64,000 nt of DNA from Marinobacter nauticus (GTDB lineage: Bacteria; Pseudomonadota; Gammaproteobacteria; Enterobacterales; Shewanellaceae): positions 98,872 to 162,871 of the forward strand of contig NZ_JAHVJZ010000010.1 of assembly GCF_019801015.1 (NCBI RefSeq), given 5' to 3'. Numbering within the stretch: position 1 is the stretch's first letter; each line of letters starts with the position of its first letter. The translations under genes were made by a program, and so were the position numbers. Below the pieces are notes generated by a model that was not told the DNA's origin, did not search any database, and worked only from the letters and a program-made list of their open reading frames with translations. Shown one piece after another: positions 16,633-25,060 of the stretch.

Positions 16633-17208
16633 ATGCCGAAAGCGAGTGAAATCAAAAAGAATACCGCCATTGTCCTCAATGGTAAGACTTACGTCGTTCG
16701 GGATATCGAGCGTTCTGTCCCGCAGGGACGTGCCGGCGGCAGTCTTTACCGGATGCGAATGTACGAAGTGGTGACCGGCCAGAAGATTGATGAAACCTTC
16801 AAGGACAGCGATATGCTCGACTTGGGTGATCTGCGCCGCCGTCCGGTCACGCTTTCCTACATCGATGGTGATGAGTTCGTCTTTATGGACTCTGAGGATT
16901 TCTCCAGCTACCACCTGAACAAATCCTCTATCGAAGAGCAGATCCATTTCCTGCATGAAACCACTGAGGGCATGCAGGTGGTCATCGTCAACGACACCCC
17001 GGTGGGTCTCGATATGCCAACCAGCGTTGAACTGGAAGTGGTTGAGACCGATCCATCCATCAAGGGGGCGTCGGCCACTTCCCGCACCAAGCCTGCGGTG
17101 CTCTCCACCGGTGTTACCGTACAGGTGCCGGAATACATCGCGACCGGTGACAAGATTAAGGTTAACGTCGAAGAACGTAAGTTCATCAGCCGCGCTGAAA
17201 GCAAGTAA
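16633..17208 (+). CDS. efpL: Elongation factor P-like protein EfpL (YeiP)
   Basis: A three-domain translation factor that binds between the ribosomal P and E sites and relieves stalling at difficult motifs. The N-terminal domain begins PKASEIKKN, and the loop tip carries arginine at residue 33 (SVPQGRAGG), the position of the functional R33 in E. coli EfpL, where EF-P has a modified lysine. The C-terminal OB domains end with [12 protein letters not shown]. Starting at ATG 16633 aligns the N-terminus with E. coli; the ATG at 16627 would add two residues. 191 aa. It is monocistronic with a strong terminator. Confidence 0.93.
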   Translation: MPKASEIKKNTAIVLNGKTYVVRDIERSVPQGRAGGSLYRMRMYEVVTGQKIDETFKDSDMLDLGDLRRRPVTLSYIDGDEFVFMDSEDFSSYHLNKSSIEEQIHFLHETTEGMQVVIVNDTPVGLDMPTSVELEVVETDPSIKGASATSRTKPAVLSTGVTVQVPEYIATGDKIKVNVEERKFISRAESK

Positions 17209-17254
17209 CGGCCACCGTTAACGCTGCCACTGCTAAAAACGCGGGTGGACAGAT

Positions 17255-17285
17255 AAAAAGCTCTGGCTTCTGGCCAGAGCTTTTT
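17255..17285 (+). terminator. Terminator of efpL
   Basis: A 13-bp stem (AAAAAGCTCTGGC with GCCAGAGCTTTTT) with a five-base loop and T run, 46 bp after the efpL stop. The flanking A run makes it potentially bidirectional. Confidence 0.9.
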
Positions 17286-17463
17286 GCTTTCTGTTTCCCG
17301 GCCGGATAGGGGGATACGGCCTGCCAGGCGGCACTTTGTAAGGTGTTTGTCAGTTTCAGAGCGGAACTATTGCCTGTTATGTACCAGCATTGGAATCTGG
17401 CGGACCCGCTGGATTCCGGGCGAACGGCGTCCGGAAGCGGATTCAAGCTGAAGGAGATCCCCG

Positions 17464-18324
17464 ATGAATGTTCGACAACGCTGGCCAATGGCTCTGGCCA
17501 GCCTGGCGGCCCTGTCCCTGCCTGTTATTGCCCTGTCTGCGACCGATCCCGTGTCTGATGCCGTCATTGCTGAGCAGCGGCAGACCCTGCAAGAGAACAC
17601 CTATGGAAAGGGCTTTGGCCCCCAGTCTCCCCGAAATATTGATCAGTCTGCGGGTAATAATGCGGTGGTGTTTACCATGGCGCCACCCCACAACGAAATG
17701 ACGCTGTGTAACATCCACTTTCACAGCGGTGCGGAACATGCGGGTGGCCAGTTTACCGACTACGCCGGTAATGGAGACGGCCAGGGATACCAAAGTGGCT
17801 ATCTGTACACGGGTACTCTGAGTGCACAGGAGCGGGCACCGGTTTCCGAGTCCATCTGCCCTGGTGAGCATGGGCAACTTCAGGCCGGTGATACCATCGA
17901 GATCCACTATGTGCATACCACCGCAGAGGTGGCGCCCGGCCCCACTCTGGGGGCCTGCCTGAGCGATGCCGCTGCCAATCCGCAACTGCGGGTGGAAGCG
18001 CAGGTGTATGTGCTGGTCAACGACCCGCATGCCCTGGACTTCCGGCAACTGACGGCGATTGAGCAGGTGGGCGCGCGATACCAGAGTGTCAATATGCCCA
18101 ACTGGCTGGGCGACCCGGTGGAGTACGCCGGCTCCACCACCGGCCCGGGCTATAACGAAAAAGGCTCGCCGTTTCAGGTTAGCTGGCGGGTCTACCCCAA
18201 AGTGGCCCGGGTTAATATTGGCTCGGTTGGTCAGTGGTGCCAGGGCAACCGCTTTGACGAGGACCACGCCCACGGTGTGCGTAACCTGGTGACCAACCCG
18301 GCGCTGTTGGCTCCCATCCCCTGA
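17464..18324 (+). CDS. Delta-class carbonic anhydrase (exported)
   Basis: A 286-residue protein with a signal peptide (cleavage likely near ALSA-TDP, residue 26). The zinc-site motif CNIHFHSGAEHAGG has H85, H87 and E91-H92, and the segments GDTIEIHYVHTT and ANPQLRVEAQVYVLVND match the conserved core of the delta carbonic anhydrases first described in diatoms and since found in marine bacteria. It should interconvert CO2 and bicarbonate in the periplasm. AAGGAGAT lies seven bases before the ATG. It is a single gene between efpL and a LysR regulator. A divergent alpha class is the alternative, because alpha enzymes also use HFH, but the rest of the sequence does not look alpha. Confidence 0.8.
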   Translation: MNVRQRWPMALASLAALSLPVIALSATDPVSDAVIAEQRQTLQENTYGKGFGPQSPRNIDQSAGNNAVVFTMAPPHNEMTLCNIHFHSGAEHAGGQFTDYAGNGDGQGYQSGYLYTGTLSAQERAPVSESICPGEHGQLQAGDTIEIHYVHTTAEVAPGPTLGACLSDAAANPQLRVEAQVYVLVNDPHALDFRQLTAIEQVGARYQSVNMPNWLGDPVEYAGSTTGPGYNEKGSPFQVSWRVYPKVARVNIGSVGQWCQGNRFDEDHAHGVRNLVTNPALLAPIP

Positions 18325-18351
18325 GGTCGCCCTGCCGGTGACCCAATCCCT

Positions 18352-18389
18352 AATCACCCACCCCGCTGTTGACAGCGGAGTGGGTGATT
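18352..18389. terminator. Long hairpin between carbonic anhydrase and LysR genes
   Basis: Ten base pairs (AATCACCCAC with GTGGGTGATT), one C-A mismatch, then six more (CCGCTG with CAGCGG) around the loop TTGA. There is no T run on either strand, so it may be a weak terminator of the carbonic anhydrase gene or a regulatory structure before the LysR gene. Confidence 0.5.
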
Positions 18390-18479
18390 GGGGCGCGCAA
18401 AAGGGCGTGATTATGGGTAGAGCGCTCCATAATCAGGGTATGATAGGTCCACTTAATGCCCGGAGCGTCAGGACAGGTC

Positions 18480-19427
18480 ATGTCATTAACCCACCAGTTA
18501 CTGCTGTTTATGGACGTGGTGCAGCAGGGCTCGTTCAGCAAGGCCGCCACGTTGCACCAGATGGACAATTCCTCCCTTTCCAAACAGATAAAGAAGCTGG
18601 AGAGCGATCTGGGAGTGCGTCTGCTGCATCGCTCTACCCGCTCCATCTCGCTGACCTCGGCCGGTGAGGAGATTCTCGAACAGGCCAAGACGCTCAATGC
18701 CACCCTGGGCCAAATTCGGGAGATTGCGGACGCCCATCAGAGCCGTCCGACCGGGATACTGAGGATCAGTGCCGCAGTGCTGTTTGGCCAGGAGTATTTG
18801 CAGCCGGTGATCACTGATTACCTTCGGCGTCACCCGGACGTTCAGATCAGTCTGACCCTGGACGATCGCCGCTCCGATCTGATTGCTGACCACTTTGACC
18901 TGGCTTTCCGCATCGGCAAACTCCGGCAATCCAACCTGATTGCCCGCAAGATTGCCGACACCCGCTTTGCCTTGATCGCCTCAGAAGGGTTTCTGGCCAC
19001 CCACGGTGAGCCCCGGACACCGCAGGCACTGGCGGAGCTGCCCGCAGTGATCTACGCCAACCCGGATATCACTCTGGACCAGTTTATGATGAGCACCGAA
19101 CCCGGCGGTGAGGAGATGAAGCGATTCCATATGAAGGGCAACTACCGGGTCAGTGACGTGCGAAATATGGTAAACGGGGTGCGGGATGGTCTGGGCTACG
19201 CATTGATCGATCTGTTCAATCTGGACCGGCCCATCAGTGAGCTTAAGGTGGTGCCACTGTTGACCGATTACCGGCTCTCCAATATGGATACGGGCATTTA
19301 CGCGCTCTATCCCCATCGTCGTCAGGCCCGGCTGGCCAGTGACTTTATTCAGGCAGTGCAGGATCACATCGGCAGTCCTCCGTTCTGGCAGGACTACGTG
19401 CCTGGCTACCCGGGTTTTTACCGCTGA
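18480..19427 (+). CDS. LysR-family transcriptional regulator
   Basis: A 315-residue LysR regulator. The winged HTH is at the N-terminus (FMDVVQQGSFSKAATLHQM then SSLSKQIKKLESDLGVRLL) and the substrate-binding domain follows from about residue 90 (PTGILRISAAVLFGQEYL). The ATG at 18480 has AGGACAGG just upstream; an ATG at 18456 has nothing comparable. LysR regulators often control a divergent neighbour, but both flanking genes here point away or in the same sense, so the target is unknown. Confidence 0.88.
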   Translation: MSLTHQLLLFMDVVQQGSFSKAATLHQMDNSSLSKQIKKLESDLGVRLLHRSTRSISLTSAGEEILEQAKTLNATLGQIREIADAHQSRPTGILRISAAVLFGQEYLQPVITDYLRRHPDVQISLTLDDRRSDLIADHFDLAFRIGKLRQSNLIARKIADTRFALIASEGFLATHGEPRTPQALAELPAVIYANPDITLDQFMMSTEPGGEEMKRFHMKGNYRVSDVRNMVNGVRDGLGYALIDLFNLDRPISELKVVPLLTDYRLSNMDTGIYALYPHRRQARLASDFIQAVQDHIGSPPFWQDYVPGYPGFYR

Positions 19428-19436
19428 TCCGGTCGC

Positions 19437-19465
19437 CAGTTCCCGACCTGTGGTGTCGGGGACTG
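19437..19465. terminator. Hairpin between convergent genes
   Basis: An 11-bp stem (CAGTTCCCGAC with GTCGGGGACTG, one T-G wobble) with a seven-base loop, followed on the plus strand by ACGGTTTTC. It lies between the stops of the LysR gene and the convergent exported protein and could serve both. Confidence 0.55.
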
Positions 19466-19488
19466 ACGGTTTTCGGGGCGTACCGGCA

Positions 19489-20421
19489 TTACTGCATTTT
19501 CAGGCAGCGAACCTCCACATCAACGCGGTTTGTTGATTCCGAAAGGTTGGTGGTGAAGTAGGCACTTTGGTAGCCAAGATCAACCCTGCGGATGGACAGG
19601 TCGTTCTCGCCCAGATTGTTCAGGTTGAACCCCGCCCCCATGGCCATACTGCCGCTGGGGCAGTACACACTGCCACTGTGGACATACTCGTTGTCCGTGC
19701 AGATGCCAAGGGTGCTGGAGACACAGACGGTTCTTCGCGAGAGCCTGCTGGTCGCCGTCAGAATCTGGTAATTGCTGAGCGCACTGCTGCATCGCATTGT
19801 GCCGTCAGCGGCAAGGGAGGTGACATATTGGCCGTTGGGGCAGGTATTGGCAGAACGGTATAAGCCATTCAGCCATGTTGCCCTTTGAGAGAGGCGGGAC
19901 AGTTCTCGGCTGAATTGCAGGTAGGGCTCGGAGTCGGCCAGGTGAAGTGCGAGTTGGGCTTCCAGTTCGACGGCCAGGGCCTGCATGGCCTGGTCATATT
20001 GGTAAATGTCGGCAAACTGGCGGGGGGAGGTGTTGTACAGCTGCTGATACGCCTCCGACTCATTAGCCAGTAACAGATTCAATTTCTGGCTGAGGTAACG
20101 GGATTGCAGCTCTGCCCATGCCTCGATCTCCTCCTCATTGGCGGCCACCCGTGCTTCGATCATCTCCAGCGCAATATTCAGCATGGCGATCATCTCATCC
20201 TGAGCGGCGTTGTGGTCGTTGCTGGCATCGATCTGTTGCTGCAGCTGCTCGACGTTGTATTCCAGCAACTGACTCAGTTGCTCTACCGACAGGGTCAGCA
20301 GGTCGATCTGCTGCTGCAGGGCCTGGAAGGGTTTGCCATTGGCGCCCGGGTAATCCTGTTTGTGGTTTGCCGCTGCCTGACTGCTCAGGAGCAGCAGCAG
20401 GACCATCGAAATTCTCAACAT
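19489..20421 (-). CDS. Exported coiled-coil protein with cysteine-containing C-terminal domain
   Basis: A 310-residue protein with a signal peptide (MLRISMVLLLLLSSQAAA). Residues about 30-170 form a long heptad-rich coiled coil, with glutamine- and leucine-rich repeats (VEQLSQLLEYNVEQLQQQID). From about residue 190 the character changes to a small beta-rich domain with six cysteines (NTCPNGQYV, TMRCSS, TVCVSS, GICTDNEY, SVYCPSGS, VRCLKMQ). The N-terminal coiled coil would trimerise or dimerise a cell-surface or periplasmic domain, as in phage-tail or adhesin-like proteins. I do not recognise the family. It is a single gene. Confidence 0.65.
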   Translation of the reverse strand: MLRISMVLLLLLSSQAAANHKQDYPGANGKPFQALQQQIDLLTLSVEQLSQLLEYNVEQLQQQIDASNDHNAAQDEMIAMLNIALEMIEARVAANEEEIEAWAELQSRYLSQKLNLLLANESEAYQQLYNTSPRQFADIYQYDQAMQALAVELEAQLALHLADSEPYLQFSRELSRLSQRATWLNGLYRSANTCPNGQYVTSLAADGTMRCSSALSNYQILTATSRLSRRTVCVSSTLGICTDNEYVHSGSVYCPSGSMAMGAGFNLNNLGENDLSIRRVDLGYQSAYFTTNLSESTNRVDVEVRCLKMQ

Positions 20422-20650
20422 GGTCGCTTCCTTGTTGGTTTGAGATGACGCTTGGGTCTGTGAGTGGTAACCAATTGAACCGCCAGATTAAAAAGACCAA
20501 AGTTGCGCTGGCAGATCAGGTCTCTGGTGGCATCCCTCCTGGTGGTTTGACGCACTGATATCTGGCCAATTGGCAGTGGAAATGTCCGATCGTGGCGGCG
20601 GGTTGTCTCTGCTGATGGTGTGAGTCAGGGTGCGATGGAGTGGATAGTGA

Positions 20651-20715
20651 GGCCGGGACGGCCACCTCCGTGTGGCGATGCACACCGGAGAGGACTGTGC
20701 AGTTTGGTCCCGGCC
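20651..20715. other. Strongly structured GC-rich element in a 477-bp gene-free gap
   Basis: Between 20422 and 20898 there is no convincing gene. In it GGCCGGGAC (20651-20659) pairs with GTCCCGGCC (20707-20715), and within these arms CTCCGTGTG (20666-20674) pairs with CACAC-CGGAG (20681-20690) with one bulged C and a six-base loop. The nested pairing looks like a structured RNA or a remnant of a repeat. It lies about 184 bp before rlmJ and, on the other strand, 230 bp before the exported coiled-coil gene. Confidence 0.4.
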
Positions 20716-20898
20716 CCGTCCTGACTACGGGCTGCGCTCCGGGTCGGATTTATTCCAATTGGCTTTAATTCAGCGGCGATTCTTCGGTCAGGCGGGCATA
20801 AGGGGAGACTTACTGCGGCCAGGTGCCGAAAAAGTTCAGCGGATTGAGCCGGCTTCGGTGATAATAAGCGCCTTGCAACGAGTTGAAGTGATCCCCCC

Positions 20899-21738
20899 AT
20901 GCTTTCCTATCGCCACAGTTACCATGCCGGCAACCACGCCGACGTTCTGAAGCACTGCGTCCAGTCTCTGATCCTGGACGCGCTCAAAGGCAAGGACAAA
21001 GCCTTTGTTTATCATGACACCCACTCCGGTGCGGGCCGTTACGATCTGCAGGATGCGCACGCTGAGAAAACCGGCGAATACGTGGATGGCATTGGTCGTC
21101 TGTGGGGAGAAGATTGCCCGGCCGCTTTGCATCCGTATCTGAAAGCGGTGAAGTCGCTGAACCCCAATGGCAACCTGCGCTACTACCCGGGCAGCCCGCT
21201 GTTGGCGGCTTCACTGCTCCGCCCCCAGGACCGCATGATGCTGACGGAGCTGCACCCCAGCGACCATCCCCGTCTGGTGCAGGAGTTTCAGGGCGACAAA
21301 CGGGTTCGCATCGCCCGGGAAGATGGCTATCAGTGCCTGAAAGCCAACCTGCCGCCGAAAGAGCGTCGCGGTGTGGTGCTGATCGATCCGCCATACGAGT
21401 TGAAAGATGAGTACCGGGATCTGGTTAAAGGGGTTCAGGAAGGGGTGAAGCGTTGGGCTACCGGCACCTACGCGCTGTGGTATCCGGTGGTGTTCCGTCA
21501 GGATATTGAGTTCGTTGAGCGTCGCCTGAAGGCGTCCGGCATCCGTAAGATCCTGAAGATTGAGCTGCGCGTTGAGCGGGATTCCGCTGAGCGTGGCATG
21601 ACCGGCTCCGGCATGATCGTCATCAACCCGCCGTGGAAGCTGGAAAGTCAGATGGCTGAGTTGCTGCCCTACCTGACCCAAAAGCTGGGACAGTCGCCGC
21701 ATGCCGGCTACACACTGGAGTGGCTGGTGGGCGAGTAA
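20899..21738 (+). CDS. rlmJ: 23S rRNA (adenine2030-N6)-methyltransferase RlmJ
   Basis: A 279-residue SAM-dependent methyltransferase that modifies A2030 of 23S rRNA. The N-terminus (MLSYRHSYHAGNHADVLKH) is diagnostic; the SAM-binding region holds DTHSGAGRYDL, and the catalytic DPPY motif appears in LIDPPYELKDEY near residue 165. Length matches the family (about 280). Single gene with a strong shared terminator. Confidence 0.95.
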   Translation: MLSYRHSYHAGNHADVLKHCVQSLILDALKGKDKAFVYHDTHSGAGRYDLQDAHAEKTGEYVDGIGRLWGEDCPAALHPYLKAVKSLNPNGNLRYYPGSPLLAASLLRPQDRMMLTELHPSDHPRLVQEFQGDKRVRIAREDGYQCLKANLPPKERRGVVLIDPPYELKDEYRDLVKGVQEGVKRWATGTYALWYPVVFRQDIEFVERRLKASGIRKILKIELRVERDSAERGMTGSGMIVINPPWKLESQMAELLPYLTQKLGQSPHAGYTLEWLVGE

Positions 21739-21755
21739 CCACCGCTTTGCGAATG

Positions 21756-21783
21756 ACAAAGGGCGCCAATTGGCGCCCTTTGT
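21756..21783. terminator. Bidirectional terminator between rlmJ and a chemoreceptor gene
   Basis: A perfect palindrome with arms ACAAAGGGCGCCAA and TTGGCGCCCTTTGT lies between two convergent genes. It can fold on both strands. Confidence 0.85.
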
Positions 21784-21795
21784 GGTTCTGGTGGA

Positions 21796-23187
21796 TCAGC
21801 TATTCAGGTTCTGCACCAGGGTGTCGAGTTTGCCGGCCTGTTGATTCAGCTCGGAGATGCGGCCAACGGCCTGCTGGATCTGCTCTCCGATGGCGCTGCT
21901 GTGCTGGCGGATCTGGTCGATGTTCTGCACCAGTGTGCTGGCCACGCCGCTTTGTTGCTCTGCGGCGGTGGCGATTTCCGCGCTGCGCAGGGCCAGGTCC
22001 TGGTTGCGCTCACTGATGTGGTGGATCTGCGCTGCTACGCGGCCCATCAGTTCGCCACTCTGGGACGCGTTATCGACGGTCCGTTCCATCACGTCCACCA
22101 ACTGGGAGCGGCCATTTTGCAGGGTATCCATCATACCCTGAATGGCCACGGTGGCTTCCTGGGTGCGGCCTGCCAGCGTGCGTACTTCATCGGCAACCAC
22201 GGCAAAGCCCCGGCCTTGCTCACCGGCTCGTGCCGCCTCAATGGCCGCGTTGAGCGCCAGCAGATTGGTCTGTTCGGAGATGGCGTTGATGCTGGTCAGC
22301 ACCTGGTTAATCTGGTTGATGTTTTGCTCCAGCATGCTCACCGCCTGGGCGGCTTCGCCCACCTCTCCCTGCAGTGTGCTCAGGCTATGCTGAGTTTGGT
22401 TAAGCTCATCCTGACCGGCCTGCGCGGCGGAGGCGGCGGTCTGGGTATTTTCGGAGGAGGTGACGGCGTGACTGGCCACTTCGCGAATGGAGTACTCCAT
22501 CTCCTCTGAAGCACTCACCAGGCTATCCAGTTGTACGCTCTGCTCCTGGGACAGAGATTGGGAGCTGCGACTCATCTCGGTCAGTTCGGTGCTCAGCTGT
22601 TGCATCAGCCCGGCGGCCTGTTTCATCTCCTGAACCAGGCTTTGCTCACGGTCCGCCACCTTGTCGATGGTGATGGCAATCTGGCTGAATTCATCCCGGA
22701 CCGGGAAGAAGTTAAGACGGGCGGTGAGATCCCCCTGCGCCAATTGGCTCAGGGCGTTGTTCATGGTGAACATGGCCCCGCCAATGAAGGTCATGGTGTA
22801 GTACGAGACCATGGCACAGAACAGCACGGCCAGCCCGATCAGCCCCAGTACCGGCGTGGTAAACAGGTCGCTCAGGCCCGGCAATTCGGCAATACCAAGC
22901 CGCTGTCCCGATGCCAGCACGATGGCGTGGCTGGTCTCACCGAGACGGAATGGGGTGTCAGCCAGCAGCGTGTGGGCGTCGACGCCACTCTGCTGATTCA
23001 ACAGGTCGGCGACCCACTGTTGCTGCGTCTGCAATTGAAGCAGCGACTGACTCTGTGCCTGATGAGCGAGCACGCCCACAATCACAGCAAGCGCGAACAG
23101 CGGAACGAAAAACACCAGAAGGAATTTTTCACGAAGAGTGAGGTGGATCAGCAGTCTGTCGATCCAGCGAAACGCGACTTCTTTCAT
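21796..23187 (-). CDS. Methyl-accepting chemotaxis protein
   Basis: A 463-residue chemoreceptor. A first membrane segment ([20 protein letters not shown]) is followed by a short periplasmic region of about 80 residues, a second membrane segment ([18 protein letters not shown]), a HAMP domain ([13 protein letters not shown]) and the cytoplasmic signalling helix with the hairpin tip [20 protein letters not shown] and [20 protein letters not shown]. The start chosen (ATG 23187-23185, [13 protein letters not shown]) follows AAGGAA; a longer frame to 23391 begins without a ribosome site. The very short sensing domain suggests it senses membrane or energy state, or a ligand by a partner. No chemotaxis kinase genes are near. 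Confidence 0.88.
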   Translation of the reverse strand: MKEVAFRWIDRLLIHLTLREKFLLVFFVPLFALAVIVGVLAHQAQSQSLLQLQTQQQWVADLLNQQSGVDAHTLLADTPFRLGETSHAIVLASGQRLGIAELPGLSDLFTTPVLGLIGLAVLFCAMVSYYTMTFIGGAMFTMNNALSQLAQGDLTARLNFFPVRDEFSQIAITIDKVADREQSLVQEMKQAAGLMQQLSTELTEMSRSSQSLSQEQSVQLDSLVSASEEMEYSIREVASHAVTSSENTQTAASAAQAGQDELNQTQHSLSTLQGEVGEAAQAVSMLEQNINQINQVLTSINAISEQTNLLALNAAIEAARAGEQGRGFAVVADEVRTLAGRTQEATVAIQGMMDTLQNGRSQLVDVMERTVDNASQSGELMGRVAAQIHHISERNQDLALRSAEIATAAEQQSGVASTLVQNIDQIRQHSSAIGEQIQQAVGRISELNQQAGKLDTLVQNLNS

Positions 23188-23349
23188 CGGTAAACCGGTT
23201 CCTTCCGATGGGGATTTGCGGAGCATTATGGAGTGAACGGGGGGTAAAAAAAAGCGGCACAAATCGCCTTTGGGGTAAGTGGCTTGTTGGTTTGGATAAC
23301 AAATGAGCAACCGGTGGCGTGTTGGCCGTTCCGGCGGGGAAACCGGCAT

Positions 23350-23374
23350 AAAAAAAGCCCCGATCGCTCGGGGC
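23350..23374 (-). terminator. Orphan minus-strand terminator
   Basis: Read on the minus strand, GCCCCGA and TCGGGGC form a 7-bp stem with loop GCGA and run into seven U residues. No minus-strand gene ends here: the chemoreceptor begins further left and the gene to the right is on the plus strand. In the 387-bp gap 23188-23574 this is the only strong signal; it could end a small RNA. Confidence 0.6.
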
Positions 23375-23574
23375 CGAAAAGGGGTTATCAAAGAAAGCAG
23401 GCGACGCTGTTGCCGGTTACAAAGGGCGTTACGCTCTGCAACAGGGGCATGCTCTCAATCCACTATGGCGACCGGGTGACAGTGCCGTTTCAATCGGATG
23501 ACAGAGGCCCTAAGGCCTTGACGCCATTTGTTATCTATACTCCGAACAATACGCGACCCGTCATGGAGAACCCT

Positions 23575-24024
23575 ATGAACGATTCATCCTTTAACACTCT
23601 GGGCCTGATCATTGCCGGCACGCTGGCGCTGGTACTGCTGGCTTGGGTGCTGGTGATTTTGCGCCGGGATCGTGCCCACGAGAAAGAGGAGCAGCTGCGT
23701 TCCGATGCGGCGGTTGACTCTGCCCTGAACCGTCTGTTGAGCGCCTATGATGAGGCGATTGCCGTCCCGACGGACGCGCTGGTGTTTGTCGTGGAGCAGC
23801 GGCTCAAGGATCTGCTGTTGGTGGTCGTTTCCTTTGAAGAAGTGGATGAGGACTTCCACACGCTGCCCCAGGCCCTGGAAGACGCGTTGGTGACCCTGGA
23901 GGGGTTCGCTGACAAGGATGAGCATATCCGACGCGAACAACTGGGTGCAGATAAGACCCGTCTGATGGCTTATCACCAGCAAATAGAGCGCATTTTGGCC
24001 CAAGAATCTGCGCAATCTCACTGA
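23575..24024 (+). CDS. Hypothetical single-pass membrane protein (149 aa)
   Basis: The protein starts MNDSSFNTLGLIIAGTLALVLLAWVLVILRR in effect: a short N-terminus, one membrane segment at about residues 10-28, a basic stop-transfer and then an acidic helical cytoplasmic domain of about 115 residues (ALNRLLSAYDEAIA, LEDALVTLEGFADKDEH). ATG 23575 has GGAG seven bases upstream. I do not recognise the family. It precedes a second small membrane protein behind an FNR-like site, on the same strand with 120 bp between. Confidence 0.65.
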   Translation: MNDSSFNTLGLIIAGTLALVLLAWVLVILRRDRAHEKEEQLRSDAAVDSALNRLLSAYDEAIAVPTDALVFVVEQRLKDLLLVVVSFEEVDEDFHTLPQALEDALVTLEGFADKDEHIRREQLGADKTRLMAYHQQIERILAQESAQSH

Positions 24025-24073
24025 ATCGACAATTGAAAGCCCCGGATGCTTGATGGTCAATCAGAGCTGTGTT

Positions 24074-24087
24074 TTGATCTGGATCAA
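24074..24087. promoter_or_regulatory. Perfect FNR/EtrA-type box
   Basis: TTGAT-CTGG-ATCAA matches the FNR consensus TTGAT-N4-ATCAA at all ten positions. It lies 58-71 bp before the ATG at 24145 in the only gap where a promoter for that gene can be, suggesting anaerobic control of the small membrane protein. Confidence 0.6.
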
Positions 24088-24144
24088 AGTCGAATGGCGT
24101 ATCAGTCCCATTTGTGATTGACCCCAACCCGGATTTTTTGATTG

Positions 24145-24399
24145 ATGAAACCCATTGCTATCTGGTTGAGCCGAGCGCTGCTCCCTGTTATGGCCATGTT
24201 TGGTCTCTTTCTGTCTCTTCGCGCCACTGATGTTGGCTTCAGTGCGCCGTTGGCTCTGGCGGCGTTGTGTCTTGCCCTTGTCTCAGGGGTGTTCTGGGCT
24301 GAGTACAGGCGTCAGGCCTTACGCTATCCCAGCCGCTTTTCCCGTCTTCGCTTTCCCTCCGTGGATCTGACCGCTAAACCAAAGTCGGATCCTGCCTGA
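24145..24399 (+). CDS. Small two-pass membrane protein (84 aa)
   Basis: An 84-residue protein with two hydrophobic segments (IAIWLSRALLPVMAMFGLFL and APLALAALCLALVSGVFWA) and a basic C-terminal tail of about 30 residues (YRRQALRYPSRFSRLRF). Family not recognised. The start at ATG 24145 has no strong ribosome site (preceded by GGATTTTTTGATTG). A perfect FNR-type box upstream suggests expression under low oxygen. A hydrolase gene follows after 49 bp on the same strand and may be co-transcribed. Confidence 0.55.
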   Translation: MKPIAIWLSRALLPVMAMFGLFLSLRATDVGFSAPLALAALCLALVSGVFWAEYRRQALRYPSRFSRLRFPSVDLTAKPKSDPA

Positions 24400-24448
24400 G
24401 CGACAATCGTGGCACAGTGGGGTTTCCATCCGGCAGGAGGTAACCCCA

Positions 24449-24988
24449 ATGCTCTCTTCGCAACAAAGCGCGCTGATTCTGATTGATGTGCAGGGCAGGC
24501 TGGCCCGCACCATGCACGACAGTGACGCCCTCATTCATCGACTCCAGGCATTGGTTCAGGGCGCTCAGGCTCTGGACGTGCCCATCATCTGGGTTGAACA
24601 GTATCCCGAGGGGTTAGGCCCCACCATCCCCGAATTGGCAGAACTGCTGCCTGACCTGGCACCGGTGTCCAAACTCAGCTTTGGTTGTGGCATGAGCCCG
24701 GAAGTGATGGCCGAAATCACCCGCTCGGGGCGACGACAGTTGGTGCTTTGTGGCATAGAAAGCCATGTGTGTGTTTATCAGAGCGCGGCTCAGTTTCTGG
24801 AACAGGGTTTTGAGGTTGAAGTGGTCAGTGATGCGGTCAGTGCCCGCACGCCGGAGAACCACCAACTTGGGCTGCGCCGTATGGCCGATTGCGGTGCACG
24901 GCTTACCGGCGTTGAAATGGTGCTTTTCGAGTGGATGGGGCGCTGTGACCACCCGCAGTTCAAGACCCTGCTGAGCCTGGTTAAGTAA
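24449..24988 (+). CDS. Isochorismatase-family cysteine hydrolase
   Basis: A 179-residue alpha/beta hydrolase of the isochorismatase-like group (YcaC-like). The catalytic triad is visible: Asp in LILIDVQGRL, Lys in VSKLSFG and Cys in CGIESHVCVYQSA. Members act on amides or isochorismate-like ethers; this one has no siderophore or nicotinamide genes nearby, so its substrate is open. GGAGG lies seven bases before the ATG. Confidence 0.85.
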   Translation: MLSSQQSALILIDVQGRLARTMHDSDALIHRLQALVQGAQALDVPIIWVEQYPEGLGPTIPELAELLPDLAPVSKLSFGCGMSPEVMAEITRSGRRQLVLCGIESHVCVYQSAAQFLEQGFEVEVVSDAVSARTPENHQLGLRRMADCGARLTGVEMVLFEWMGRCDHPQFKTLLSLVK

Positions 24989-25060
24989 ACTCTGGCAGCC
25001 AAAATAACAACCTGTTAACATCCTGTTTTGTCTTTGGGCTTAATGAGTTAGGAGCATGGA

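Noticed and set aside
20625-20900. 91-codon minus-strand frame over the structured element
   Set aside because: Composition is proline/arginine-rich without motifs; the strong nested pairing explains the region better than a gene.
23584-24060. 158-codon minus-strand frame as the source for the orphan terminator at 23350
   Set aside because: It is the mirror of a plus-strand gene that has a membrane segment and a good ribosome site, and it has none of its own.
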